From: Rhodobacter sp.
Lineage (GTDB): Bacteria > Pseudomonadota > Alphaproteobacteria > Rhodobacterales > Rhodobacteraceae
Assembly (NCBI GenBank): GCA_003536295.1
Contig: DPZQ01000128.1
Span: forward strand, 1-20,789
Direction: 5' to 3'
DNA: 20,789 nt
Below are positions 6,259-14,880 of this stretch, in pieces (positions within the stretch are counted from its first letter, which is position 1; each line of letters begins with the position of its first letter). A program made the position numbers and the translations under genes. A model generated the notes under the pieces. It did not search any database. It saw only the letters and a list, made by a program, of their open reading frames with translations, and was not told the origin of the DNA.

Positions 6259-9060
6259 TTAATGTTCAGGCAATAATATCTCACGTTTGCCGACATGATT
6301 GGCGGGTGAGACCACATAGTTTTCCTCCATCTGCTCAACCAGTTTCGCAGCCTTATTATAGCCAATACCCAATTTGCGCTGAATATAGCTTGTGGAGCAT
6401 TTGCGATCTTTTGCAACGATAGAAACTGCCTGATCATAAAGCGATTCATCCGAACCGTCGCCTCCCAGGCCCAAGACAAGATCGATACTATCAGCCTTAT
6501 CGTCATCAATCCCTTCGACCACGCCCGACATATAAACGGGTGGGCCGAAAGATTTAAGATGGGTGACAATCTCTTCCACCTCTTCATCCGACACAAAGGG
6601 GCCGTGAATACGGGTGATTTTCGATCCGCCCGCCATGTAAAGCATATCGCCCATGCCTAGCAATTGCTCTGCACCCTGTTCACCCAAAATCGTGCGGCTG
6701 TCAATTTTGGAGGTCACTTGGAAGGAAATGCGCGTGGGGAAGTTGGCCTTAATTGTACCTGTGATCACATCTACCGAGGGACGTTGCGTCGCCATGATAA
6801 GGTGAATACCCGAGGCGCGCGCCATCTGTGCCAGCCGCTGAATACAAGCTTCGATTTCTTTGCCAGCCACCATCATCAAATCGGCCATTTCATCTACAAT
6901 CACCACGATATAGGGCAATGTGACGGGCGCAAATTCATCAGTTTCAAATACTGGGTCACCTGTCTCTTCGTCAAATCCGGTTTGAATCGTGCGTTTAAAC
7001 ATCTCATTTTTGGCCAACGCCTCGCGCACGCGACCATTATAGCCTTCTATATTGCGCACCCCCATTTTTGACATTTTGCGGTAGCGTTCTTCCATCTCGC
7101 CCACAACCCATTTCAGGGCGACAACCGCTTTTTTTGGGTCGGTCACAACCGGCGACAAAAGATGCGGAATACCGTCATAAACGGATAGTTCCAACATTTT
7201 AGGATCAATCATTATCATGCGGCATTCTTCGGGGCTGAGCTTATATAGCAACGACAAGATCATCGTATTGATCGCCACCGACTTGCCAGACCCAGTGGTA
7301 CCCGCGATCAGCAAATGCGGCATTTTTGCCAAATTGGCTACGACTGGGTCGCCGCCAATATCTTTGCCCAAGGCCAAGGGCAAACGCATATTGCTATCAC
7401 CAAAATCTCGCGCGGCCAAAATTTCGCGCAGCACAACTTTTTCGCGGTGCACGTTTGGAAGCTCAATCCCAATGACGGTGCTGCCTGGCACGGTAGAAAC
7501 CCGCGCCGAAAGTGCCGACATTGAGCGCGCAATATCATCAGAAAGCCCAATCACGCGGCTCGCGCGCAGACCTGGGGCAGGCTCTAGCTCATACATTGTG
7601 ACAACAGGGCCTGGCCGCACCGACACTATCTCACCTTTGACACCGTAATCATCTAAAACGGATTCAAGCATGCGCGCGTTTTCTTCTAAGGCTTCGTTCG
7701 ACAATTGATTACGCTGTACGGTGTCGACGCTAGCTAAAAGTGACAAGGGCGGCAGTTCATAGCTCAATTTAACATCGTCAAAGGCCAAACGCGGTTGCGC
7801 TTCTGCAGAGGCTCGCCGTGAAGGGTGCGCACCAGTACGGGCTAATCCTTGGGTCATAACAACGCGGCCTTGCTCGAACGCGCTTGTCGCAGCCGCTAAG
7901 CTGCGCACGGGGACAGAGATATGTTCGGGCAAAAGAAGGTGGTCATCCTTATCTTTCCATGCGGGAAAGGCGGTTTGAACGGCGGGCTGCGACTGGGCCT
8001 CTATCACTGGGATACGCGTCAATAACGGTTCGCCACGCAAATTGGACGCGCCTTCAGGTAAGACAGGTCGTGGGTTTACGGGTAAGACGGGCGGCTGCTT
8101 GGCATGGCCGCGCGCACGGATCACCGCGGAGATGCGGTTTTTGATATGGTCATCGGGGGCAACTTCGACCGCGCCTTGAGACAATTGATCAAGTGAGGGC
8201 GTATAAGCTTGCGGCCCGCGACGGATCAGGTCTGGCATTTGGCTGGCAACTGCCTCCAAAGCCCTATGGGCGCGTAGTTGTTGTGGGCGGCCCCAATCTT
8301 CGACCTCACCCAAGGGTGGCGCGTCATAGCCTGTTTGGGCTTCAGGGCGCTGTGCCAAACGGGATCGCGACCCGATTGCACTTTGGCGCATTTGATCAGC
8401 CCCATATTCCAAGACACGTGCAAACGCCTGCCACAAGACCCCAAAGCCCGACAGCATCCCAGCGACGCTTAAGCGGCTTAGATAGCCCAATTCGGAAATA
8501 GTACATCCCATAACAAAAAGCAAAGATGCGACCGTCGAGAACCCAAGCGTCACAGTTAGAAAATTCAGCCCAATAGGCAAGCCTTCAGGCAATACTTGCA
8601 AAAGAGCGGCCAAGACCGTGTCGCCAAAAAGCCCGCCAAAGCCAAATGCATGGGGCCAGTCGGCCGCTGGCTCATAACAGGCCACAAAAACCGCCGCCAG
8701 CGCCACTGCAATCACACCAAAGGTCAAGCGGCCTATCGCGCGCTCGGAGCCCAAGTCGGCCAAGGTGCGAAAGCCCCAAGCCCCAAAAATCAACATAATC
8801 GTCCAAGCGCCATAACCCAAAATCACCATCATCATTGAGGCAACAGCCGCGCCAAAAGGCCCAAACAGATTTTGTACAGGCGCCGAGGTTTCCACCATCC
8901 AACCCGCATCATTTGGCGAATAGCTAGCCAACATGCAACCAAAGGCAACCGCAACCGTTAACAAACATAGGCCCAAGATCTGCCTGCCGCGCCGAGTCAA
9001 CATTTGTTGCACTTGCTGGTCTAATAAAGGCTCGCGCTCTCTGACATGATAAGAAGCCAT
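6259..9060 (-). CDS. ftsK: DNA translocase FtsK
   Basis: FtsK is a septum-anchored, ATP-driven DNA pump that moves the terminus region through the closing septum and activates XerCD at dif. The 933-residue protein has an N-terminal membrane region with about four hydrophobic spans (near residues 28-48, 72-96, 110-130, 150-190). A linker of a few hundred residues follows, then the RecA-like motor with Walker A GTTGSGKS (K593) and Walker B VVIVDEMADL (D723, E724). ATQRPSVDVITGTIKANFPTRISFQV comes next, then the C-terminal winged-helix gamma domain (about 868-933, SIVAKDRKCSTSYIQRKLGIGYNKAAKLVEQME). The start at 9060 is preceded by GGA overlapping the stop of the aminotransferase gene, 3 nt upstream. 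The gene is complete; the membrane region is shorter than in E. coli, as is usual outside enterobacteria. Confidence 0.97.
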   Translation of the reverse strand: MASYHVREREPLLDQQVQQMLTRRGRQILGLCLLTVAVAFGCMLASYSPNDAGWMVETSAPVQNLFGPFGAAVASMMMVILGYGAWTIMLIFGAWGFRTLADLGSERAIGRLTFGVIAVALAAVFVACYEPAADWPHAFGFGGLFGDTVLAALLQVLPEGLPIGLNFLTVTLGFSTVASLLFVMGCTISELGYLSRLSVAGMLSGFGVLWQAFARVLEYGADQMRQSAIGSRSRLAQRPEAQTGYDAPPLGEVEDWGRPQQLRAHRALEAVASQMPDLIRRGPQAYTPSLDQLSQGAVEVAPDDHIKNRISAVIRARGHAKQPPVLPVNPRPVLPEGASNLRGEPLLTRIPVIEAQSQPAVQTAFPAWKDKDDHLLLPEHISVPVRSLAAATSAFEQGRVVMTQGLARTGAHPSRRASAEAQPRLAFDDVKLSYELPPLSLLASVDTVQRNQLSNEALEENARMLESVLDDYGVKGEIVSVRPGPVVTMYELEPAPGLRASRVIGLSDDIARSMSALSARVSTVPGSTVIGIELPNVHREKVVLREILAARDFGDSNMRLPLALGKDIGGDPVVANLAKMPHLLIAGTTGSGKSVAINTMILSLLYKLSPEECRMIMIDPKMLELSVYDGIPHLLSPVVTDPKKAVVALKWVVGEMEERYRKMSKMGVRNIEGYNGRVREALAKNEMFKRTIQTGFDEETGDPVFETDEFAPVTLPYIVVIVDEMADLMMVAGKEIEACIQRLAQMARASGIHLIMATQRPSVDVITGTIKANFPTRISFQVTSKIDSRTILGEQGAEQLLGMGDMLYMAGGSKITRIHGPFVSDEEVEEIVTHLKSFGPPVYMSGVVEGIDDDKADSIDLVLGLGGDGSDESLYDQAVSIVAKDRKCSTSYIQRKLGIGYNKAAKLVEQMEENYVVSPANHVGKREILLPEH

Positions 9061-9063
9061 GGA

Positions 9064-10257
9064 TTATCCTTCGTGATACAGGCAAGCGCGCAGCTTCAAA
9101 AGCCCACGTTGCATTTCATCTTTGGGGGCCACAAGGGCCACGCGAATATAATGTTCGCCCGGATTACCCACGGTCGTGTCACGCGACAAATAGGCCCCAG
9201 GCAACACGCGCACACCGGTTTCCCGCCACAATTTCAGCGCCGCCGTTTCGCCTGTTAGCCCGTCGGGGACGGGCAGCCATAGGAAAAATCCCCCCTCGGG
9301 ACCTTGGTAGCCTTGCATCTGAGCAAAGACCTGATCGGCGATGGTGAATTTTTCTTGATAAAGCAAACGGCTTTTCACGACATGGGCTTCATCGTCCCAA
9401 ACCGCCTGTGAAACTTTTTGCAAAGGCATGGGCAAAGGCGCTCCCGTGAAGGCGCGCAACTGGCGGATTTGCGCAATGCCCTTGACACCGCCAGCCACAA
9501 AGCCCGAGCGCAGGCCGGGCAAGTTTGAGCGTTTGGACAGCGAATGAAACACAAAGACCCGTTCTGGGTCGGCGCCCATTTCAGCCGCAACCTCTAGCGC
9601 GCCAACGGGCGGCGCGGTGCGCCAAATTTCTGAATAGCACTCATCGGCAAAAATCGTAAAATCATGTTTTTCAGCCAAAGCCAAAAGATCGCGCCAATAG
9701 TCACGCGAAGCCACCGCCCCTTGCGGGTTCGAGGGCGAGCAAACGTAAGCAATCGTCACACGGTCTAGCAGATCAGGCGCAAGGCTGGCATAGTCGGGCA
9801 AATAGCCCGATTGTGTGGTGGCATTGACATAAATTGGGTCGGCCACCGTGGTCAGCGCCGCCACCGCATAGACTTGATAAAAAGGATTTGGCATTAAAAT
9901 CGCAGGGTGTTTACCACCTTTGCTTTCAGGGCTAAGGGCGATGGCCGCGTTAAACAGCCCCTCGCGCGTGCCATTCAGTACCATGACTTGATTTTCCACA
10001 AGCACAACACCAAACCGCCGCACAACCCATGCGCAAATCGAGGCCAGCAGCTCGGGGCTGCCATCATTGGCTGGATATTGCCCAAAAGACGCCAAAGACT
10101 GCGCCATAATAGAGCCAACAAAATCGGGCATCGGATGACGGGGTTCACCGATCGTCATTGTTATTGGGTCGCCACCTGCTTTATGCGCATCAAGTAACCC
10201 GCGCAAACGCGGGAACGCGTATTCAGGCAGGTTCGAAAACCGCTCTGGAATTGCCAT
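9064..10257 (-). CDS. PLP-dependent class I/II aminotransferase (DapC-like)
   Basis: A 397-residue fold-type I aminotransferase. MTIGEPRHPMPDFV near residue 35, YVCSPSNPQGAV for cofactor and substrate contacts, ADECYSEIWR, and the PLP lysine in HSLSKRSNLPGLRSGF are all visible, together with a C-terminal arginine region (HYIRVAL). The N-terminal pattern (PEYAFPRLRGLL...IGEP.HP.P) resembles the N-succinyldiaminopimelate aminotransferase DapC of beta- and alphaproteobacteria. That would place it in lysine and peptidoglycan precursor synthesis, but the substrate is not proved by sequence. It is the first gene of a series with ftsK (3 nt downstream) and lolA. The ATG at 10257 begins MAIPERFSNLPEYAFPRL, which fits the family start. 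Confidence 0.9.
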   Translation of the reverse strand: MAIPERFSNLPEYAFPRLRGLLDAHKAGGDPITMTIGEPRHPMPDFVGSIMAQSLASFGQYPANDGSPELLASICAWVVRRFGVVLVENQVMVLNGTREGLFNAAIALSPESKGGKHPAILMPNPFYQVYAVAALTTVADPIYVNATTQSGYLPDYASLAPDLLDRVTIAYVCSPSNPQGAVASRDYWRDLLALAEKHDFTIFADECYSEIWRTAPPVGALEVAAEMGADPERVFVFHSLSKRSNLPGLRSGFVAGGVKGIAQIRQLRAFTGAPLPMPLQKVSQAVWDDEAHVVKSRLLYQEKFTIADQVFAQMQGYQGPEGGFFLWLPVPDGLTGETAALKLWRETGVRVLPGAYLSRDTTVGNPGEHYIRVALVAPKDEMQRGLLKLRACLYHEG

Positions 10258-10339
10258 TCATGCCTCATTTGTCGGGATCATTGCGCCCCGTTCGCTTAAA
10301 TATAGCTGATGAATTCTCTCAGGTCTATAAAAACGCAGC

Positions 10340-10358
10340 AATCTTGACCGATAAGATT
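10340..10358. repeat. Short dyad upstream of the aminotransferase-ftsK operon
   Basis: AATCTT (10340-10345) and AAGATT (10353-10358) are perfect 6-bp inverted repeats around a 7-nt centre, in the 136-nt gap between the amidase stop and the aminotransferase start. It overlaps the -10 of the promoter candidate at 10351-10380, so it could be an operator. A weak amidase terminator is the alternative. The rest of this gap shows nothing I recognise. Confidence 0.35.
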
Positions 10359-10380
10359 AAAATTTTGTGTAATGGGTCAA
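10351..10380 (-). promoter_or_regulatory. Candidate promoter for the aminotransferase-ftsK-lolA operon
   Basis: On the minus strand TTGACC (10380-10375) and TCTTAT (10356-10351) are 18 nt apart. The -35 matches the consensus at 5 of 6 positions and the -10 at 4 of 6. The predicted leader is long, about 85-90 nt, which lowers confidence. Confidence 0.35.
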
Positions 10381-10393
10381 AAACGCCACAAAT

Positions 10394-11722
10394 TTAGCCT
10401 AATGCGCGCTCGGCCGCGGCGCTAAGGCGCAACAGACGCTCTTCTTGACCGGGTAGACCCATCAAACTTAACCCACACGAAGGCTGGCCAGTCGGCAAAG
10501 TCACAGCACAAACGCCAAACAAATTTCCAATGCGCGTGTTGCGCAGCGATAATAGGTTTTCTTGTGTAAAATACTCCTGATCTGACAGCAAACGTGCGCG
10601 ATCTGGGGGCAAAATCGGTGATGTGGGCAGGATTACGGCATCGTAGTTTGACACTTCGGCCTGCCAAAGGGCGCGCAATTCATTCAGCCTGCGCCACGCT
10701 CCCACATAATCTGACGCCGTAAAGATGCCGCCCGAGCGAAAGCGCGCCAAAACAGGTGCAAACATCTTTTCTGGCGCGCGTTCAATCGTTTCGCCCCAAG
10801 TTCCATAGGCTTCCGAGGTGAAAATGATCGGCGCTAAGGACAGGGCCTCTGAAACGATAGGCATAACTCCGCGGTGCAATGTTGCCCCCGCACGGATCAA
10901 TCTTTGGCTGACCACATCAAACCCCGCCGCAACTTCTGGGCGCAGATCGTCAAGCGCCACGGTCTCAAGCACCAAAAGTCTGGCCCCTTTAAGGCTTGCG
11001 CCGCGTAAATCGGCGGGCTTCGTGCCATCAAGCACAGCCAAAAGAAGCGTCGCATCCTCAACTGAGCGCGTCAAAGGCCCGACCGTGTCGAATTTCTCGC
11101 AAAGCGGCACAACCCCACGCAAAGACAGGCGACCATGGGTGGTTTTCAACCCCACAAGATCATTCCAAGCAGCAGGAATGCGCACCGATCCCCCCGTGTC
11201 CGAACCAATTCCAGCCGCAGCCAACCCAAAGGCGACCGAGGCCGCCGCCCCTGAAGAAGAGCCGCCTGGCACCCAAGCCTCATTGTTCACACAAGGTGGT
11301 GTGGCGGTTTTGGGGTTTAACCCCAAACCGGAAAAAGCCAGTTCCGTCATATGTGTCTTGCCCAAACAGACAAGCCCCTGTTGGGTGGCTTGCTCTAAAA
11401 CTTGGGCATCTTTTTGCGGCACTCGGCCCTTAAGAAGCTGCGTCCCCGCTTCGCAGGCCGTCCCCGAAGCGTCAAATAAATCTTTCCAAGAAATAGGAAC
11501 CCCGTCTAAAAGACCAAGCCTTTGCCCATGTTTTGCGCGATCAGCCGCCGCCAACGCCATTGATCTGGCACGCCGAGGGGTCATGCGCGCATAAATGTCT
11601 TTGGCCCGCAAATGGGCCTGTGCAGCGTCTAAAAATTGCTCGACCAGCTCAACTGGATGAATTTCACCCCGTCCAATACCACGGCCCAAATCTGCTGCGG
11701 TCATCCAAAGATAATTGCTCAT
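10394..11722 (-). CDS. Amidase signature family hydrolase
   Basis: A 442-residue amidase-signature enzyme with a complete Ser-cisSer-Lys triad: K80 in ISWKDLFD, S155 in PGGSSSGAAA and the nucleophile S179 in GSDTGGSVRIPA. The 24-residue spacing between the two serines equals that in fatty acid amide hydrolase. These enzymes hydrolyse amide or related C-N bonds. Relatives include GatA, but no gatB or gatC lies nearby and the C-terminal part is not GatA-like to my eye, so it is called a general amidase of unknown substrate. The ATG at 11722 has GAGGTTGGA directly upstream. It is divergent from the UbiH-type gene and precedes the aminotransferase on the same strand after 136 nt. Confidence 0.88.
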   Translation of the reverse strand: MSNYLWMTAADLGRGIGRGEIHPVELVEQFLDAAQAHLRAKDIYARMTPRRARSMALAAADRAKHGQRLGLLDGVPISWKDLFDASGTACEAGTQLLKGRVPQKDAQVLEQATQQGLVCLGKTHMTELAFSGLGLNPKTATPPCVNNEAWVPGGSSSGAAASVAFGLAAAGIGSDTGGSVRIPAAWNDLVGLKTTHGRLSLRGVVPLCEKFDTVGPLTRSVEDATLLLAVLDGTKPADLRGASLKGARLLVLETVALDDLRPEVAAGFDVVSQRLIRAGATLHRGVMPIVSEALSLAPIIFTSEAYGTWGETIERAPEKMFAPVLARFRSGGIFTASDYVGAWRRLNELRALWQAEVSNYDAVILPTSPILPPDRARLLSDQEYFTQENLLSLRNTRIGNLFGVCAVTLPTGQPSCGLSLMGLPGQEERLLRLSAAAERALG

Positions 11723-11753
11723 TCCAACCTCAGGTTAAAAAAATTTCTACTCG

Positions 11754-11782
11754 ATCCTAGCGGCAGTTCAGCGCATGGACAA
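11754..11782 (-). promoter_or_regulatory. Candidate promoter for the amidase gene
   Basis: On the minus strand TTGTCC (11782-11777) and TAGGAT (11759-11754) are 17 nt apart, each matching the sigma-70 consensus at 4 of 6 positions. The predicted start lies about 25 nt upstream of the amidase ATG, a reasonable leader containing its ribosome-binding site. Confidence 0.4.
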
Positions 11783-11809
11783 TCCTTCAAGATACGCCAT
11801 ATTAGAGCC

Positions 11810-13039
11810 ATGAGATATGACAGCGATATTTTGATTGCAGGCGGCGGGTTGAACGGCCCAGCCTTGGCATTGGCTTTGGCACAAAATGGGCTTTCGGTCA
11901 CTGTGATCGATGCAAGAGAGGCGCCTTTACGTGCCGATGTGGGCTTTGACGGACGCGCCTATGCTTTAGCGTTGGGGTCGCAACGGCTTTTGTCTGCCTT
12001 GGGCCTATGGGCCGATCTGGGGCCAAAAACTCAGCCGATCTTGCAGATCAAAGCCAGCGACGGCCGGCCCAGCCAAGGGGCAGCAGGATTTTTCTTAAAC
12101 TTTGATTCCGCCGAGATAGAAGATGGGCCGATGGGTTATATGGTGGAAGACCGCCATCTTTACACCGCCTTTTTGCAAGCCATGCAGGCGCATCCGCGTA
12201 TCAATCTGATCTCTGGCACGCGGGTCACGGGCCAAAGCTTGCGCGATGGCTTGGTGGAAATTGGGCTTTCAAGTGGGAAAAGCCTGACGGGTCAGCTTTT
12301 AATCGGGTCTGACGGCCGCGACAGCCAAACCGCCAAACGTGCCAATATCACCCGACAAGGCTGGTCTTATGGGCAAACCGCTTTGGTCACGTCGGTACAC
12401 CATAGTTTGCCACATAAGGGTATCGCGCATCAATACTTCATGCCCACAGGGCCTTTGGCGATTTTACCGCTTTCTGGTGGGCATTTGTCCTCAATAGTTT
12501 GGAGCGAGGAAAACTCACTTGCGGCAGCGGTGCAAGCCCTAAGCAACGACGATTATCTGGCAGCTTTGTCGCCCCGTTTTGGCGACTTTCTGGGAAAAAT
12601 TTCCCTTGCAGGCCCGCGCTTCACCTATCCGCTGACGCTAAGCTTGGCGGACAGCTATGTTGCCACTCGGTTGGCCTTGGTGGGCGATGCGGCGCATGGC
12701 GTGCATCCGATTGCGGGGCAAGGGCTAAACCTAGGGCTACGCGATGTAGCCGCATTAGCCGAAGTGCTGATCTTGGCCAAAAGACGCGGCGAAGATCTGG
12801 GTGCCTTATCTGTATTGGCGCGCTATCAAAACTGGCGCCGCTTTGACACAACTGCCATTGCCCTCGGAATGGACAGTGTTAATATGCTGTTTTCAAACGA
12901 TAGTGTAATTTTGCGCACTGCGCGAAATCTGGGCCTGGGTTTGATAAATGCCATGCCCAAACTGCGCCAGAGCTTTATGCGGCAAGCCGCGGGCCTTACA
13001 GGGGATTTGCCCAAATTGATGACAGGGCAAAGACTTTAG
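11810..13039 (+). CDS. UbiH/UbiF/VisC-family FAD-dependent hydroxylase (ubiquinone biosynthesis)
   Basis: A 409-residue flavoprotein monooxygenase of the UbiH/UbiF/Coq6 family, which adds hydroxyl groups to the ubiquinone ring using NAD(P)H and O2. The N-terminus DILIAGGGLNGPALALALAQNGLSVTVID is the dinucleotide-binding fold. LLIGSDGRDS is the DG motif. ALVGDAAHGVHPIAGQGLNLGLRDV (about 290-314) is the second FAD motif, in the form diagnostic of this family. The frame is open back to 11636, but the ATG at 11810 (MRYDSDILIAGGG) puts the fold at the normal distance from the start; the longer version would run into the divergent amidase gene. Which ring position it hydroxylates cannot be told. 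The stop is 1 nt from that of the convergent Trm112 gene. Confidence 0.9.
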   Translation: MRYDSDILIAGGGLNGPALALALAQNGLSVTVIDAREAPLRADVGFDGRAYALALGSQRLLSALGLWADLGPKTQPILQIKASDGRPSQGAAGFFLNFDSAEIEDGPMGYMVEDRHLYTAFLQAMQAHPRINLISGTRVTGQSLRDGLVEIGLSSGKSLTGQLLIGSDGRDSQTAKRANITRQGWSYGQTALVTSVHHSLPHKGIAHQYFMPTGPLAILPLSGGHLSSIVWSEENSLAAAVQALSNDDYLAALSPRFGDFLGKISLAGPRFTYPLTLSLADSYVATRLALVGDAAHGVHPIAGQGLNLGLRDVAALAEVLILAKRRGEDLGALSVLARYQNWRRFDTTAIALGMDSVNMLFSNDSVILRTARNLGLGLINAMPKLRQSFMRQAAGLTGDLPKLMTGQRL

Positions 13040-13046
13040 GCTAAAG
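13034..13046. repeat. Palindrome joining two convergent stop codons
   Basis: CTTTAG-G-CTAAAG is a perfect inverted repeat with a 1-nt centre. It contains the TAG stop of the ubiH-type gene (13037-13039) and the stop of the Trm112 gene (13041-13043 on the other strand). A-T pairs continue the symmetry one step outward. It could act as a compact shared transcript end, though no T-run is present. Confidence 0.4.
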
Positions 13047-13232
13047 TTTGACGGCTTCAGAGGGAAGCATGATCGGGATGCCGTCGCGCAGCTGAAAGGC
13101 AAGGCCAGCCGATTTTGAGATAAGACGCTGTGCCTTTTCATCATAAATCAACGTGCCTTGGGTAACGGGGCAGACCAGCGCTTCAAGCATTTTACGGTCA
13201 AATGAGGGGTTGGGTCGGTCAGGCGCGCTCAT
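13041..13232 (-). CDS. Trm112 family protein
   Basis: A 63-residue protein of the Trm112/YcaR type: FDRKMLEALVCPVTQGTLIYDEKAQRLISKSAGLAFQLRDGIPIMLPSEA. The eukaryotic and archaeal homologue activates methyltransferases acting on tRNA and translation factors. The bacterial form is a small protein whose partners are poorly defined. The CPxTxGxL segment and the closing GIPIMLPSEA are characteristic. Only one cysteine is present, so the classical four-cysteine zinc site is absent. The ATG at 13232 overlaps the stop of the LON-domain gene by ATGA. Confidence 0.9.
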   Translation of the reverse strand: MSAPDRPNPSFDRKMLEALVCPVTQGTLIYDEKAQRLISKSAGLAFQLRDGIPIMLPSEAVKL

Positions 13233-13873
13233 TGCATCTGGTCATCCGTTGGACCCGTATGTAGCGAAAATTCCATCAAGGTGACCAAAGTTTCACGCCT
13301 ATTGGCGAGTGAGGGTGCCTCAAGTAGAGCTTGTTTTTCTTCATTTGGAAATGGGCACAGCATCGACAAAGCATTGATCAAAAGCTCGGGCTCGGCCTCT
13401 TCCATGTTCTGCCAGTCCGAGGCCAAGTTCATTGTTTTAAAATAACGCTTCAAAAGAGCCCAAAAAGGTCCGCGCGCGAACGCTTGATCCTGTTCCTCGG
13501 CGCCAAGGTCGCGGCCAAAAGGTGAAAAATCCACGTTAAAGCGACGGTAGGGGGCAAACCCTTCCACTTCGGTGCCAAGACGAAAGCGCGACGCACCCGT
13601 CACTGTGATCATATAGCGGCCATCTTCGGTTTCTGAAAAGCCCGTCAACCGCCCCGCACAGCCGATCGATTGCAGCCGCGCTTCGGCACCTTTGGGAACA
13701 TCACGGGGCTGCACCATGCCCATCAAACGATGCGGCGATTTCATCACATCGTCTATCATAGCCAGATAGCGTGGCTCGAATATATGCAAAGGCATACGGG
13801 CACGTGGAAAAAGTACTGCCCCAGGCAACGGAAAAATAGGTATAATCAGAGGCAGATCAGTTGTTTTTGTCAT
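13229..13873 (-). CDS. LON peptidase substrate-binding-domain protein
   Basis: A 214-residue stand-alone copy of the N-terminal (LAN) domain of Lon protease. PLIIPIFPLPGAVLFPRARMPLHIFEPRYLAMIDDVMKS at the start and GCAGRLTGFSETEDGRYMITVTGASRFRL in the middle are diagnostic. There is no AAA+ ATPase or protease domain. Similar free domains are common in bacteria, and their role is not established; substrate or peptide binding is inferred from Lon. It follows the thioredoxin-TPR gene by 36 nt and overlaps the Trm112 gene by ATGA, so the three are probably co-transcribed. The ribosome-binding site before ATG 13873 is weak. Confidence 0.9.
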   Translation of the reverse strand: MTKTTDLPLIIPIFPLPGAVLFPRARMPLHIFEPRYLAMIDDVMKSPHRLMGMVQPRDVPKGAEARLQSIGCAGRLTGFSETEDGRYMITVTGASRFRLGTEVEGFAPYRRFNVDFSPFGRDLGAEEQDQAFARGPFWALLKRYFKTMNLASDWQNMEEAEPELLINALSMLCPFPNEEKQALLEAPSLANRRETLVTLMEFSLHTGPTDDQMQ

Positions 13874-13909
13874 ATCATCAACCTAGGGCCGCAATGCGAT
13901 AAAGCAAGT

Positions 13910-14827
13910 CTATATAAAGATCATTGACGACAAGCGTCTGCGCCCACGTAGGGCAATCGTATCTTGGGGCGGCAGGGCCTCGAAGATAATCGCAAGTTGA
14001 GTTTTGGCGGCTCCATCGTTCCAATCACGGTCAAGGCGGAAAAGCTCAAGCAGCGTGTCGACTGCTTCGTCAACTTTGCTGCCTGCATAAAGGGCCAAAG
14101 CCAGATTAAAGCGCGCTTGCATATCTTTAGGGTCGGCAGCAACAGAGGCGCGCAACTCTTCTTCGGGTCCTGCCGACTGGGATTGTAAGGCCAGCTCATA
14201 TTGGGCGCGCACGGCCTCAAGTTCTTTGCTTTTGGCTAGGGTTTCGGGCACGGCATCTAGCAATGCGGCCACACGCTCTAGGTCTGGCAAGGCCAAATAG
14301 GCCCGCACCATGCCCGCGTAGGCGGCGGCAGAGGTTGGGTCTTCTTCAAAAATGGCGGAAAAGGTTTCAGCCGCATCTAAAGTAGCCCCTTCGTCAAGCA
14401 TCGTATTGGCAGCGATCAACGCATCAGCAAGGCCACCATCACCGGTTAAGGCTGACAAACGATCCACAAATGCTTTGATTTCCGAGCCGGGCTGTGCCCC
14501 TTGAAAACCGTCAACAGGTTTTCCGTCAAAAAAGGCAAATACGGCTGGAATAGACTGAACCCGCAGCTGACCTGCAACCGCTGGGTGCTGGTCGATATCA
14601 ATTTTGACCATACGTACCTTGCCACCCGCCGCATCAACCGCAGTTTCAAGCATTGGGCCCAAGGTTTTACAAGGGCCACACCAAGGGGCCCAAAAGTCGA
14701 CGATTACAGGCACCTCGCGGCTTGCCTCGATCACGTCGGCCATAAAGGTGGCGTCAGAGCTGTCGGTGACATATTGACTTTTTGCGGCGGCGCTTGGCGC
14801 GGTAGGGGGGGTAAGACCTAACATCAT
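13910..14827 (-). CDS. Thioredoxin-TPR protein (CnoX/YbbN type chaperedoxin)
   Basis: A 305-residue two-domain protein. Residues about 18-125 are a thioredoxin fold with the redox motif WCGPC (C50, C53) in VDFWAPWCGPCKTLGPML and a cis-proline in SIPAVFAFF. Residues about 130-300 are helical repeats of TPR type, ending ALRGRRRLSSMIFI as is usual in alphaproteobacterial CnoX. CnoX/YbbN proteins protect clients from over-oxidation by chlorine stress and deliver them to chaperones. The E. coli form lacks the two-cysteine motif, so this version may be redox-active. Two ATG codons are adjacent (14827 and 14824); AGGA lies only 1 nt from the first, so the second is the more likely start. It heads the series with the LON-domain and Trm112 genes. 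Confidence 0.9.
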   Translation of the reverse strand: MMLGLTPPTAPSAAAKSQYVTDSSDATFMADVIEASREVPVIVDFWAPWCGPCKTLGPMLETAVDAAGGKVRMVKIDIDQHPAVAGQLRVQSIPAVFAFFDGKPVDGFQGAQPGSEIKAFVDRLSALTGDGGLADALIAANTMLDEGATLDAAETFSAIFEEDPTSAAAYAGMVRAYLALPDLERVAALLDAVPETLAKSKELEAVRAQYELALQSQSAGPEEELRASVAADPKDMQARFNLALALYAGSKVDEAVDTLLELFRLDRDWNDGAAKTQLAIIFEALPPQDTIALRGRRRLSSMIFI

Positions 14828-14848
14828 TTCCTCATCAAAAGCTTTTTA

Positions 14849-14878
14849 CGTATATGGGGGACTTTTGCAGTTTTCCAA
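14849..14878 (-). promoter_or_regulatory. Weak candidate promoter for the thioredoxin-TPR operon
   Basis: On the minus strand TTGGAA (14878-14873) and TATACG (14854-14849) are 18 nt apart, just after the hairpin that closes xthA and about 22 nt before the start codon. Position is good but the match is modest. Confidence 0.3.
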
Positions 14879-14880
14879 GG

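Noticed and set aside
10818..11594. Long plus-strand open frame (258 codons) inside the amidase gene
   Set aside because: It is antisense to a well-conserved amidase with a full catalytic triad, shows no recognisable domain and has the Arg/Ser/Pro-rich composition typical of a shadow frame.
11636..11809. Longer start for the UbiH-type gene
   Set aside because: The added 58 residues precede the FAD-binding fold, have no family likeness and run antisense through the start of the amidase gene.
11798..11810. CATATT seven bases before the ATG of the UbiH-type gene as sign of a leaderless transcript
   Set aside because: The -35 partner is poor and a single weak -10 match in AT-rich sequence is not enough; left out as a feature.
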